Shown here one piece after another: positions 54,934 through 64,000 of a stretch of 64,000 nt of DNA (position 1 is the stretch's first letter; every line of letters begins with the position of its first letter). Where the stretch lies: positions 141,437,223 to 141,501,222 of the forward strand of contig CM035423.1 of assembly GCA_020310875.1 (NCBI GenBank), read 5' to 3'. The position numbers were made by a program, and so were the translations under genes. The notes beneath the pieces are model-generated. The model did not search any database, had not been told where the DNA came from, and was given only the letters and a program-made list of their open reading frames with translations. The DNA comes from Ceratopteris richardii (Eukaryota; Streptophyta; Polypodiopsida; Polypodiales; Pteridaceae).

Positions 54934-55965
54934 TGTTAATCAATGGAATAGTCAATATCTCCTCTAGAAGGTGGAAATTAATTGAGCGGCGCTGAACCAG
55001 GACGGATGAACCCGGACAGGTGCCGAAAAAAGTGGATTCGCGGTAGCAGACTTCTATTTAAAAGCACATAAAGGGAAGCGGCAAAAGATCGGCAGTTTTT
55101 CGGAAGGAGTCTCTGTTCTCTTGAGCACTGTAGTGAGTAAGGTTGATCACATCGCGAACTGAAGTATTTGGAGATTGCGAGTATCGCATTTATTTCGTTG
55201 TCTGTCATAGTGAATCAATTTGGGAGATTGCGAGCATCATATTTTAAGACTGTGTATGAGATATCGCTGAATACATTGAATTCTGTTCCATTCTATTCAT
55301 ATTTAATTATTCTGCTATTCTCTGGTTGAACCGATTCCCATTCGGTAGTCTTGTGTTGTGAGTCTATTTGATGATTAGTTATATACGATTCTGTATTTCT
55401 CGGCTGTAAGATTGTGTGTTTGTTGTCCTGCGTGAGACTGTGTAAGAACAAAGTTTAGTATCTTTTCGGTTAAGTGACGAGGTTCTATATAATAATCTGC
55501 GATCACTGAGTATTCGACAAGGATCTGTGTGTAGACAGAAGTATTAGTAAGATATTAATTGCGGTAGAAATCTGTGACTTGAGCCAGTATACGCAAAGTT
55601 TGACGTAATCTCGATCCGAGTTGTCTGTGTATTTTTTTTGGTGTGTTTACTTGTCACATGGAATCGTCTTATTGAGAAGTATTTAATTATTGGGCAAAGC
55701 GTATTCTAGTAGTTGTAAGTTACGGCAAGACCACTGCATTATTACCATAGTATATTCGGTCCGAACATTCTAACACTCATCGTGCCGAAAAGTAGTCAGT
55801 ATTCAAACTCACTCACTGTGTAAGACGTGAGGGAATACTTGCGAATGTGTAAAGGACTGGGAAAATAGTACAGGGCCTCTGTCTAACAGACCCCTACCAC
55901 TCCCAAGAACCCGAAGACCCGATAATACTCTTCCGAAAGTTGGATTGAAGTATTATCGTCTAACA
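54934..55965 (+). repeat. E 3' LTR
   Basis: 1032 bp, the partner of 47229-48260, followed by the duplication caagg. Confidence 0.95.
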
Positions 55966-58287
55966 CAAGGCTTGGGCTCTAGTGATCACTTGCACTGGTG
56001 TAGTGGATGTCACACTTCCTGTGGAGTCTACAACTAACCCAACAACATTGATAGGAGTGATTTTCGGCATATTATTAGGATTCTTTGGGCAATCTCGTAA
56101 GAGATGCTCCTTTCCACACTCTTGGCAATAGCCCTGGATCGTCACTGACAGGGGTTGTGTAGGTGGAGGCAAGGGACAATCACGAATGAGATGATCTCCG
56201 TGACATCTGTAGCATGGTCCTCTAGGAAATGGGGGTCTTACTTGCCTAGGTTGAGGTCTAGAGTTGGGGTTTGTGTACATTACATTGGTGTACTCTGGCT
56301 CCCAACTAGGTTCACTTGGTTCTTCACTATAGTAGGATTCACCATGTTCAGGAGATTGCATGTAGTAAGCCTGGGGACTATCAACATGTGTAGAATCAAA
56401 GCTATGGTCACTGGGATCACTTTCTGAAAGCAATGGCGTTACTGGCACTATAGCTCTATTCAAATTCTCTTCTGCAGCTGCATACTTTACCGAAATTACA
56501 TTAGCTGGAACAGGAGGTTGTTGTGCTAACACAGGCTGAGGCCTTTGTTGGTTTTGGTAGGGTTGGTAGGTTTGTTGAGGCCTAGCATACTGCTGAGGTG
56601 GGTACTGGTTCTGGTATCTTCCTTGTTGAGGGTATGGTTGTGGGTACGTCTGCCTAACGGCTTGCTTATTGTAGGGGCAATCTTGCGCGGTGTGATTGGT
56701 GTACCTCCGTTCTATGGTGCAGTACTGGCTACTAGGATTTACTTGGGGTTGAGCCATAATGGGACATACATTCGCCATGTGGTCACCTCCACAAGTATAG
56801 CATCTTTTCACAGGGGCAAATCTTTGGAGTTGTTTGCTAGTGACACCTAATTTCTGAGCTATGTTTTCTGCTAATTCCTCAATTGTTGTGGATTGCGAGG
56901 AAGAGAGTCTAGAGGCACTATCTGAGTCTTTGTAGATTTTGGAAAGCTCTAGCTCTTCCCCTAGGTTATCCTCGATGTCAATGCACATGCGTACACACTC
57001 TTCTATGGTCCTAGGGTCCTTCAAGTACACATATGATCTCAATTTGGTACTTAGCAATCCATCCAAGAACAAAGCCACTTGCTTAGCTGGTGTGGGTAAC
57101 TCAGGGACAAGGCATCTCTCTAAGTATTGCCTAAATCTTCTTCCAGCAAGTCTCACGGTTTCTTGAGGGGTTTGCTTGAAGCTCTGAATCAGCGAGGAAG
57201 TGTTATGTCTTATGCCACTTTTAGAGAATCCGATAATGAATGCCTCTAGAAGTTGGTCTATGCTCCTGAATTGCATCTCGTTTAGTGGCTGAAACCATGT
57301 CAGGCCAGTGTTCCTAAGGGTTAGACCAAAGGCATTGTACTGCGTGAACAGATCTTCAACTTGTTCAGCTCTCAAGACTTGCCTAAACTCCGCCACATGA
57401 TCATATGGATCTCCAGTGCCATCGAAGTAGTTCTTCATGGACTTCACTAACTGGGTCGGTCTCAAAGTCCTCGTGTGCTCTCTAGGTCTTGGTAGAGGGA
57501 ACTCATCCATATTTCTTTGATTCCTTGGGGCTCTAAGTACATCAGGTTCCACTCTATTTGTTTCCGTCCTCGTTCTTTCTCTGCCCCCTGGGTTGGCAAA
57601 GCTTACTTCTGGCCTATCTCTACTTCTATCTCTTTGAGTTCCATGAGCTTGGGATGTTCTAGCTCCAGGGTGACCATAGGACACGTTCGATCTTGGTTGG
57701 GGGAAAACGAATTCACCCTTCCAAGTATAAGGATGCCTGTCATGTTCTGTAACCACAAAGATCCTCTCTGAAGCATGATCTAAGTAGGTCACTCTGCCTA
57801 GGCTATCAGGATCTTTGAACTCATAGATCATGATTGACCCTACATCATTTGGCCTATTTGATTTATACCTCCAAAAGGCTTCATCTGTCTCTTGGTTTAG
57901 GAGCAGATCTATGCTCTTATTATCCTGGGGAATCCACTCGTGATTGAGGATTCTAGTAAGAACAGACTTCCCCCTAGGGGTCATGGGCTCTCCTCCTACG
58001 TTCCCTTGCTCTAGGTCACCTATGTCCGTCTCAGGGATCACATTCCCGAATTCATCTGTCCTATCTGGGTGACTGGTGACTACGTATATGGTTCCTTCTT
58101 TGTCCAAGTATGCTCCATTTTCAAACTTTACAGTTGGGTGTTCTATTCCAATGGATTGGTCAGGGTTTTTAATCTGGACTACGGATCTTCCTAGGCCGTC
58201 CTCATAGATGCTAGCACCTAATCGGTTGGTCCTAAGGTATTCCAACTGCGTCTTGTAGGGGCCTTCCACCCTATACAAATATGGCAC
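55966..58287 (-). CDS. gag: C: N-terminal and central gag
   Basis: A 775-aa frame, its last residues in E's LTR flank. Residues ~1-180 are an unrecognised N-terminal domain. The Ty3 capsid-type gag domain is at ~270-460 (YFDGTGDPYDHVAEF ... LLEAFIIGFSK). Zinc-knuckle-like motifs follow: CYTCGGDHMANVC (~495), CYRCHGDHLIRDC (~690) and CQECGKEHLLRDC (~716). All three are CX2CX3HX4C, one residue shorter than usual. A Q/P/Y-rich stretch (~550-610) separates the first from the others. A short in-frame-like stretch upstream (58218-58493) overlaps the start. Confidence 0.85.
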
Positions 58288-59252
58288 ACTGTACTTCCTG
58301 TAGGTCTGTCCATACCTTGAGACATCTCTGATTCACTAGTCTCAGAGCTAGGGTAATGCGAGTGGTGACTCAACTGCTGGGCCCAAGACCTAGCAATATG
58401 ATTAACACTAGCCTCTGAAGACCTAAGACTTTGTCTATCTCTCCCTAGATGTCGCCCTGATCTAAGGTTCATAAGCCTAATTGAATAGCCCAAATTTGCC
58501 CAAGTACAACCTCGTTGCTGAGTTCTTTTGTATTAGTTACTTGATTCTTTTTTAGTTGATTACCGTGTTTATGGTCTTGTCTGATATCACGTCGTCAGGT
58601 ATGCTTGATTGTATTTCCACACTTGAAGTTGATTGTTCCACGTTAAGTTCTTTCCCTTTAAAGTTCTCGACCGTACAGAGATTATGTCGTTAGCTTGAAC
58701 TTGAGTATTTAGGTAGTCTTCAACTTGATAAATGCCTATCGTTGCTTGGACTTATTCCTAGCACTACCCGATCTTAGCCTAAGCTAGGAATTGACAGAGG
58801 GAGTTGAGAATATTCCAACCTTACTTGCTGATCCCGTGCTCCCTGATGCCCAAGAACCTGATTCTCAAGCTTGCACAAAGCCCGTGCTTTGGATGCCCTT
58901 AAGTGCTCTCAATGGACCTGTAAGAGTCCCAAGATTAGCTCAAGACTTCAATTCAAATGACAGATAGATCACTTTCATGCATGTAATTCACAAACCAAAT
59001 TGCCTTCTGCCTTTATGGAAAACTATCCCATGGGACCCTCAATTTTCCTACTTCAGGGTATGGTCAGTTATGAGAAAGTTATGCCAGTTCAGGGTTCTAG
59101 GGCTAAAACAGGGTTCAAACAGGCTAACAGGCCAACAGGGTTTCCTCAAATTATTTGCTTATAGCCTCCGTATATGCCCTGTAGCCCAATATTTATGCCC
59201 AAAATTAGCCAAAATCCTCAAATTAAAAACCCTAAAAAATTGGTCGAAAATG
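58288..59252 (-). other. C: untranslated leader
   Basis: Matches D's leader (27.1-27.7 kb) in reverse complement, including AACCCTGAACTGGCATAAC and a CTCTTACAG sequence near 58.93 kb. It has no supported gene. Confidence 0.75.
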
Positions 59253-59461
59253 GCTGTCAATCGCGATCGACTGAGCTGTCAATCGCGATGGACAGGGCTG
59301 TCCGTTGTGGCCTGTCAGTCGTGATGGACACGTGTCAATCGCGATTGATGGGTGTCGGTCGCGATGGACAGAGGGTGTCGGTCGTGATGGATAGAGGGTA
59401 TCGGTCGCGATGGACTCCTATCAGTCACGATGGACAGGGGGTGTCGGTCGCGATGGACTCC
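59253..59461 (-). repeat. C leader: diverged array of ATCGCGAT-centred units
   Basis: About nine units such as GTCAATCGCGATGGACA and GTCGGTCGCGATGGACA, in ~22-base spacing. This is the C version of D's palindromic array, with the symmetry partly lost. It is cut at 59461 by B's LTR. Confidence 0.85.
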
Positions 59462-60070
59462 TGTAGCTCAAGCGTAAGCACCACCTCCTTTACTTATCAA
59501 TCCGTGGAGACGTGAGGACCGGTATGAAGACCATGAGCAAGTGAAGGCACAAGTGTGTGAGTGAAAGCACACAAGCATGCACACACATACACACACACGC
59601 GCGCAAAGCAAGATCAAAGCAAGGAACAATGGAAAGCTTCTGTTGCAAACGAGTTCTCTTACAAAAGCTCTATTCTCTAACAAGCCAACCCCAAAAATGA
59701 GCTCTCTAGCTCTTTTTATAGTTTTTTGACTAGTTTTGGCCCTGTCCAGACCTAGTGTCCGGCCTAGTTAAAGATTAGGTTCCAGGGCTTATTTGAGGGC
59801 TCAAACGAAGTCTAAAAATTATGAAAATTGGTAGGATGATAGTTCTAATACTCCTCAAGCTCAAGGACTCCTTGGCTTGAACAAAATGGAGTTACTAAAA
59901 ATAGAAAATGGTATTTACAATGGTTTTTAGTGATGAAAATCACTATTTTTGTAGGGGATTCTTCTGAAAATTTGACATACACTTCTTGGAGCTCCCTACT
60001 TGCTCCCTTTCCTTGTGTGTCCACCTTTTGATGTGCTTCCATGCTTTGTCCTTGACTTTGAGCTTCAACA
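59462..60070 (-). repeat. B 3' LTR
   Basis: 609 bp, TGTTGAAG...GAGCTACA in minus-strand sense, next to a polypurine tract. It matches D's LTR and C's LTR and carries the same CTATAAAAAGAGC stretch (near 59.72 kb) and CA repeat (near 59.59 kb). Confidence 0.85.
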
Positions 60071-60106
60071 CTCCCCCCCCTCTCGAGTCTGTCGTCCCTG
60101 ACAGAC
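60071..60106 (-). promoter_or_regulatory. B: polypurine tract with adjoining hairpin
   Basis: The minus strand reads GAGAGGGGGGGGAG against the LTR, preceded by GTCTGTC-AGGGAC-GACAGAC (60087-60106), identical to C's hairpin. Confidence 0.9.
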
Positions 60107-60390
60107 CCTTGTTGGAAGGGCTGTTCTATGTAGTGCTTTGAGAAGTGGTGTCCATCCGTTGTATGAGCTGGTTCCTTGGATTCCAGCAAGAATGTGTCGT
60201 TGTGAGCTTTCAAAACTGCAATTTGCTCAAAAGAGGTTGTCAAGAGTGATTTGGAGCAACTACTGGCTTCAATTTGCTTCCGAGATATGGATGTTGTTCC
60301 CAAGATGTCCGCTAGCTCTTCCAAAGATGATGTTGAGAGCAGTCATGCCAACTACTCATAACCCATGATGAATGATGGGTAAGTGTGTTC

Positions 60391-60500
60391 GTGCCTGGGT
60401 TGAAAAAAGTATGTGCCTTGTGCACGGCCTTGTAATGTAGCCCTACGCATGCTTACTTGGAAAATGCATTGGAAGAAGTATGGTGCAAAAATTGCGGGTC
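60391..60500. repeat. Direct repeat, left copy
   Basis: GTGCCTGGG, then ATGCACGGCC-like and TGTAATGT, then a GCATACTT-like and AAATGCAT region, shared with 61391-61500. Identity is perhaps 75-80% by eye. Confidence 0.65.
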
Positions 60501-61390
60501 TTGAGCTAAGTGCTCAAGGGTATGCTGACGAAGAGGTTTCCTAAACTATCATGGTTATGGTGTTTCCAGAGTAAAGATACTTACCATGGAGAAGGTTGAT
60601 GGATGTTTGTCTCTTGTGTTGTACACTCGGCCTTTGGGATGGAACCTTGTTGATGAATGTCCATGTTGATTGTCCACTGATGAGATCTTTTGAGTGGTGG
60701 ATCCCCTCTCCTCTTTTCAAAGCAACATTTGTCACTAACAATGTGCATTTCTGAGCTTGGGCTCATGCACGTTCACTTCCCTATATTGACACTCAGAGGA
60801 ATATTGGACACGTGCCGGTTTCTAAGAGATTACCATGCTGATTGACATAGACCATTCACCAGTGCTACGGTTCCATACTAGTTGAGGAAATACTGAGAAT
60901 TGGATTGCTTTATATTCCTTGGCAAGCAACATCGGGTAACTACACCAAGCTGAGTTTCACATATTCTTGTTAGCTCACCATATGCAGGAGTCTTCTCCTC
61001 CAGAACTACCTTGTGCAGATATCTCTTTGGATGCTCTGGTACATGAAGTAGTTAAGCATCACTCAAGTTGTGGACCTTCAAGCTCTTCATTCCTACCATG
61101 GTAAGAGAAAATCATAGTTGTAGATGCCATGTTCATGCCAAATGCTTGTCATCTACCAGATAAGGCAGCAATAATCTCACTGCTGGCCGAGACACACTTC
61201 TATCCAAATTGATAAATGCCCAGTAATCGATGGTTCAATCTTCAACTAAGCATGACTCATTCATGTTCCATGAGCGAAACCTGGGAACAAGTTCTTCCTC
61301 GTTTTTTTTTTTTTGTAACAATATCACAAAACAAGAAGACAGATTTTAGTATCAATCAATAAAAATCTTTGACATATGTCAATGTGCTCT

Positions 61391-61500
61391 TGTGCCTGGG
61401 ATTCTCAAGTGTGTCTATGCACGGCCGTGTAATGTGGCCCTATATTAATGCATACTTTGGAAATGCATGACCTGAATGGTGCAAAAGACAGGGTTGTGCA
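61391..61500. repeat. Direct repeat, right copy
   Basis: Partner of 60391-60500, exactly about 1.0 kb away in the same orientation. The unit between them may have been inserted or duplicated. Confidence 0.65.
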
Positions 61501-61535
61501 AGGAGCACATGGTTGTTGCTCGTCGAGGCTTGATG

Positions 61536-63338
61536 TTACTTGCAGATGTGGACGCCATCTTTCTTGGATGTCTCCATGGGATCGCGAGATGATGTATTCC
61601 TTCTTATTGGAATCCATTTGAGAACAGCATTTGGCACAGTAGAGATCACTTCAGGCGACTTCATCTTTGGATGCTTTCTGAACTGTGGTATCCAATGTGA
61701 TTGGCCCTTTGGTTCGGTGTAGGCTACTTGTACTTTTGGCTTCCAAACCCATATCCTTTTTGCACGTCTTCCTACTATTGTTGAAGAGCTGATTTGATCT
61801 TCTTTCGGTCTCTGTACGTGGTTCTTACCCTCTTCTCTTTTTGGATTCTTTGTTGAGACCTTTCGCATGTGGGAGAACATAGGTTGTTGTAGATGTAGGA
61901 GCTTCTCAGGTACCCACATCTGTAATTGCCCTTGTTGAGCTGCAGCTAACTTCTTAGGCACCCAAACTTGTTGGATACCTTGTGATTGAGCTTGTCTGAG
62001 CTGCTTCCCTCGTCTTCTGGCCTGGTTGGCTTGCCTAGATGGGATTTGTGGGGGCAAGGCTGGTGGTTGCTCTCCTTTGCGTACCCATATCTGCTTCATG
62101 CTCGGAACTGCTTTTTTATCGAATGGTGTCTTTCTATTTGATGTAGCAGTTGTCGTGAACGGTTGTGTTTGCTTGTGTGGTGGACTCACTACTGTGGCTA
62201 CTTGATTCTTTGGAGAAGAAGAAAGATCCACCCGCCTTCGAACCTGGTCGTCCACGATTGACTCCTTCTGCATCATAGAGCTTTTGACACATACAACATC
62301 TTCTTTCATATGATTAGTCTTGGAAGAACTAAGAGAGTGTGTGGTGCCATGATCTAGGAGCATGCAGTTCTCTAATTCTAATGTAATGCATTGTTCATGT
62401 ACCCAAACTTGAAGAATTTGACTTCTTAGGTTTAAGTTAACTGCATGGTCATAGATCCAATCTTGACCCAAGACAAGTGGTTCTGTAAGGTTCTCATCTT
62501 GACATACTAGCGCTTTGACTTTCATTGGAACATCTTGAAGGTAGATGGGAAGTTCCACCTCGCCCAAACAAGGGGTTTCCACACCTCCCAATCCTATGAG
62601 ATAAGCTTCTATGGGATTGATGTTCAACTGCAAGTCTTGGCAGTAGGAAAGTCTAACTGCACTACTTGCTGCACCGGAGTCAATCAATGCTTTCACCGTC
62701 CTTGCACCCTTCCCTTGTCCTATCTCTATGGTCACAAAGGGTCTTCGGTCAATGACCTGAGAAGTTGCTATGCCTGACTTTTGGCACATATCCATGTGAT
62801 ATTTTGGAGCTTTTGAGTTGACATCTAGGCCAAGTCGTCTTAACTTATTTCGCCTTATGTGCTCTCTAGCCTCTGCCTGTGCTTCTTCTCTCACTCTTAA
62901 CTCTTGTTCTTTTTGTTTCTTAGCAGTGTTGAGTCTCATTAGCATGTCCTCTGTAAGAGGTTCTTGATATAACTTGACTCTACAACCACTAATATAGTTT
63001 GGCAAGATATCACCTTCTAAAGTAGCCAATTGAACCGCGCCACTAGTGGAAATTCTGTTAATGATCATGGGTCCATATCCTCGTTTTTCCAACTTACTGG
63101 CATGTTGTTTCAGTGTGTAAACCAACACTAGATCTCCCTCTTTCAGTCCCTTATCCTTAATGTGTGCATCGAAGTAGGCCTTTTGCCTTTTCTTTGCAGC
63201 GTAGATGCCTGCAGCCGCTCGTAGCCTTGTCTCACCTAAGCGTTCTAGATCAAAGATCCTAGATGACAATTCATGTCCATTCCACTCATGCTCTTGTGCT
63301 ACTTTTAAAGCAGGGATTAAGAAATCCAGTGGTAGCAC
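61536..63338 (-). CDS. B: post-integrase region, second retropepsin-like domain and W-V-P-K tail
   Basis: A 600-aa open frame. Residues ~1-140 are the integrase C-terminal part (GDLVLVYTLKQHA, CRVKLYQEPL). A charged helix lies at ~145-175. The retropepsin-like domain (~205-305) has DRRPFVTIEIGQGKGARTV, then ALIDSGAASSAV (active site near 217), GGVETPCLGEVELP, and LVLGQDWIYDH (~288). From ~410 come the repeats QIWVRKG, QQVWVPKK, QMWVPEK, RIWVWKP and further W-containing copies, in Q/K/R-rich linkers. It is the best-preserved example of this architecture in the window. Confidence 0.85.
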   Translation of the reverse strand: MLPLDFLIPALKVAQEHEWNGHELSSRIFDLERLGETRLRAAAGIYAAKKRQKAYFDAHIKDKGLKEGDLVLVYTLKQHASKLEKRGYGPMIINRISTSGAVQLATLEGDILPNYISGCRVKLYQEPLTEDMLMRLNTAKKQKEQELRVREEAQAEAREHIRRNKLRRLGLDVNSKAPKYHMDMCQKSGIATSQVIDRRPFVTIEIGQGKGARTVKALIDSGAASSAVRLSYCQDLQLNINPIEAYLIGLGGVETPCLGEVELPIYLQDVPMKVKALVCQDENLTEPLVLGQDWIYDHAVNLNLRSQILQVWVHEQCITLELENCMLLDHGTTHSLSSSKTNHMKEDVVCVKSSMMQKESIVDDQVRRRVDLSSSPKNQVATVVSPPHKQTQPFTTTATSNRKTPFDKKAVPSMKQIWVRKGEQPPALPPQIPSRQANQARRRGKQLRQAQSQGIQQVWVPKKLAAAQQGQLQMWVPEKLLHLQQPMFSHMRKVSTKNPKREEGKNHVQRPKEDQISSSTIVGRRAKRIWVWKPKVQVAYTEPKGQSHWIPQFRKHPKMKSPEVISTVPNAVLKWIPIRRNTSSRDPMETSKKDGVHICK

Positions 63339-63344
63339 CGCATT

Positions 63345-64000
63345 CTATCCAAAGACCATCTGAAATGGGGTGGCATTGAGTACTGTTTTGTAGGCAACTC
63401 GATAAGCCCAAACAGCATGATGAAGTTGTTTGTCCCAATCAGAGCGTTTATTATTTACCAATTTTGTCAATACGTTACAAAGGATCTTATTGGTACTCTC
63501 GGCTTGTCCGTTAGCTTGTGGGTGATAGGGGGCAGATTTTTTATGTATCACCAAGAATTCTTGGAGAAGATTTTCAATGACTTCATTCAAGAAGTGTGTG
63601 CCTCTATCGCTCACTAACTCTATTGGTAGCCCATATCTCGTGAACACATTCTCGAATAAGAACTTAGCCGTCGTCTGAGCATCATTCTTTGTTGTGGCTT
63701 TCACTTCTACCCACTTGGTAAGGTAATCTGTGGCTACAATAATATACTCTGCATGGGAGTTTCTAGCAGGGGGATTAATAGGACCTATGAAGTCTATGCC
63801 CCACTTGGAAAATGCACGCCCTCCCATCATTGGCCTCAAAGGCATCTCGTCTTTTCTAACTGGATATTGTGCACGTTGGCATGTGTCACATTTCTTCACA
63901 TAGGTATGTGCATCCATATGAAGAGTGGGCCACCAAAGTCCTGAGAATAGAATGGTCTTAATCACTCGGTCAGGACCAAAATGTCCACCTGCAACACCAC
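63345..64000 (-). pseudogene. B: integrase
   Basis: The frame 63345-63965 (206 aa) has the end of the zinc domain (WWPTLHMDAHTYVKKCDTC), KWGIDFIGPI, SDRGTHFLNE and NGQAESTNK. All three catalytic acidic sites are visible. It continues beyond the right edge and is separated from the next frame by about one break. Confidence 0.85.

Larger units (their letters stand above)
47229..55965 (+). mobile_element. Element E: young Ty3 retrotransposon, sister of F, lacking the accessory frame
   Basis: Plus-strand element in C's gag. LTRs of 1032 bp differ at about six positions by eye, and the duplication caagg lies at 47224-47228 and 55966-55970. The gag-pol protein is over 95% identical to F's by eye. 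The 3' accessory frame of F is absent; only the terminal small frame remains. The U3 part of the LTR differs from F's. The coding region is broken about once. Age is about 0.2-0.3 million years at 1.3e-8. Confidence 0.95.
27785..59461 (-). mobile_element. Element C: long Athila-like Ty3 retrotransposon, interrupted by G, E and B
   Basis: Minus-strand order is leader (59.4-58.3 kb), gag, protease, RT, RNase H, doubled zinc domain, integrase, second retropepsin-like domain, W-V-P-K tail, accessory frame, polypurine tract and 3' LTR (28478-27785). E interrupts gag, G lies between the pol tail and the accessory frame, and B lies in the leader. Removing these leaves about 15 kb. Its 5' LTR and primer site are not in the window; they should lie right of B. 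It is broken at several points. Confidence 0.85.
60107..61535 (-). other. B: non-coding 3' tail
   Basis: About 1.4 kb between the pol tail and the polypurine tract. The only longish frame near its left end (to 60324) is not convincing. It holds two diverged direct copies of a ~105-base sequence (60391-60500 and 61391-61500) and a T run near 61.30 kb. Confidence 0.6.
59462..64000 (-). mobile_element. Element B: Athila-like Ty3, 3' half, runs off the right edge
   Basis: Minus-strand element inserted in C's leader array. In the window it has integrase, the second retropepsin-like domain, the W-V-P-K tail, a 1.4-kb non-coding tail, polypurine tract and 3' LTR. It lacks the ~4-kb accessory frame of A and C. 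The left flank is actcc; the same five bases are expected after its 5' LTR, outside the window. The coding part present has about one break. Confidence 0.85.

Noticed and set aside
59462-60070. One LTR shared by B and C as a tandem recombination product
   Set aside because: No primer site lies between this LTR and C's leader, and the LTR begins exactly inside the leader array. A simple insertion of B into C explains both.
61295-61320. T run as the tail of a SINE or LINE
   Set aside because: No Pol III boxes, reading frame or flanking duplication could be seen nearby.
1-64000. Host protein-coding genes
   Set aside because: Every longer frame belongs to a retroelement or is a shadow of one. 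No intron-exon gene structure or host family was recognised.

Overview
The window is a block of plant DNA built entirely from nested LTR retrotransposons. I found no host gene. A land plant with a large, repeat-rich genome is indicated by the Ty1/copia elements with initiator-Met tRNA primer sites, by Athila/Tat-type Ty3 elements with Asp-like or Arg-like tRNA primer sites, and by a plant-type 5S rRNA-like stretch. Nothing fixes the plant group; a fern, lycophyte, gymnosperm or angiosperm would all fit.

Layout (letters are mine). A (minus strand, 1-25623, running off the left edge) is an old Athila-like Ty3 element. It was interrupted by F (1745-13597, minus, very young Ty3, 5-bp duplication catac), by H (14922-20897, plus, copia, duplication ccaga) and by D (from 25624, plus, same broad family as A). 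D has its 5' LTR, primer site, a long leader with a palindromic repeat array and a scrap of gag. At 27785 it is cut by C (minus, 27785-59461), the largest element. C holds three later insertions: G (32891-40382, minus copia, duplication agtta), which carries a solo LTR inside its own 5' LTR (39221-40236, duplication taatt); E (47229-55965, plus, young sister of F, duplication caagg); and B (minus, from 59462 past the right edge), which sits in C's leader. The nesting is therefore A > D > C > G > solo LTR. It predicts that, right of the window, the rest of C, then D, then A follow in that order.

Two Ty3 groups are present. A/B/C/D use an Asp-tRNA-type primer site. Their downstream pol region is unusual: two zinc-binding domains ahead of the integrase core, a second retropepsin-like domain after the integrase, a tail of repeated W-V-P-K motifs and, in A and C but not B, a long 3' accessory reading frame. 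E/F use an Arg-like primer site and share a nearly identical gag-pol. Their LTR promoter ends differ, and F has a 2-kb accessory frame that E lacks. Neither E nor F shows a normal polypurine tract; a tRNA B-box-like sequence lies against the 3' LTR instead.

By-eye LTR comparison ranks the insertions: F youngest (about 2 differences in 1071 bp), E (about 6 in 1032), G (about 2%), H (about 5%). A, C and D are older. F's gag-pol frame looks whole; the other elements are broken to varying degrees.
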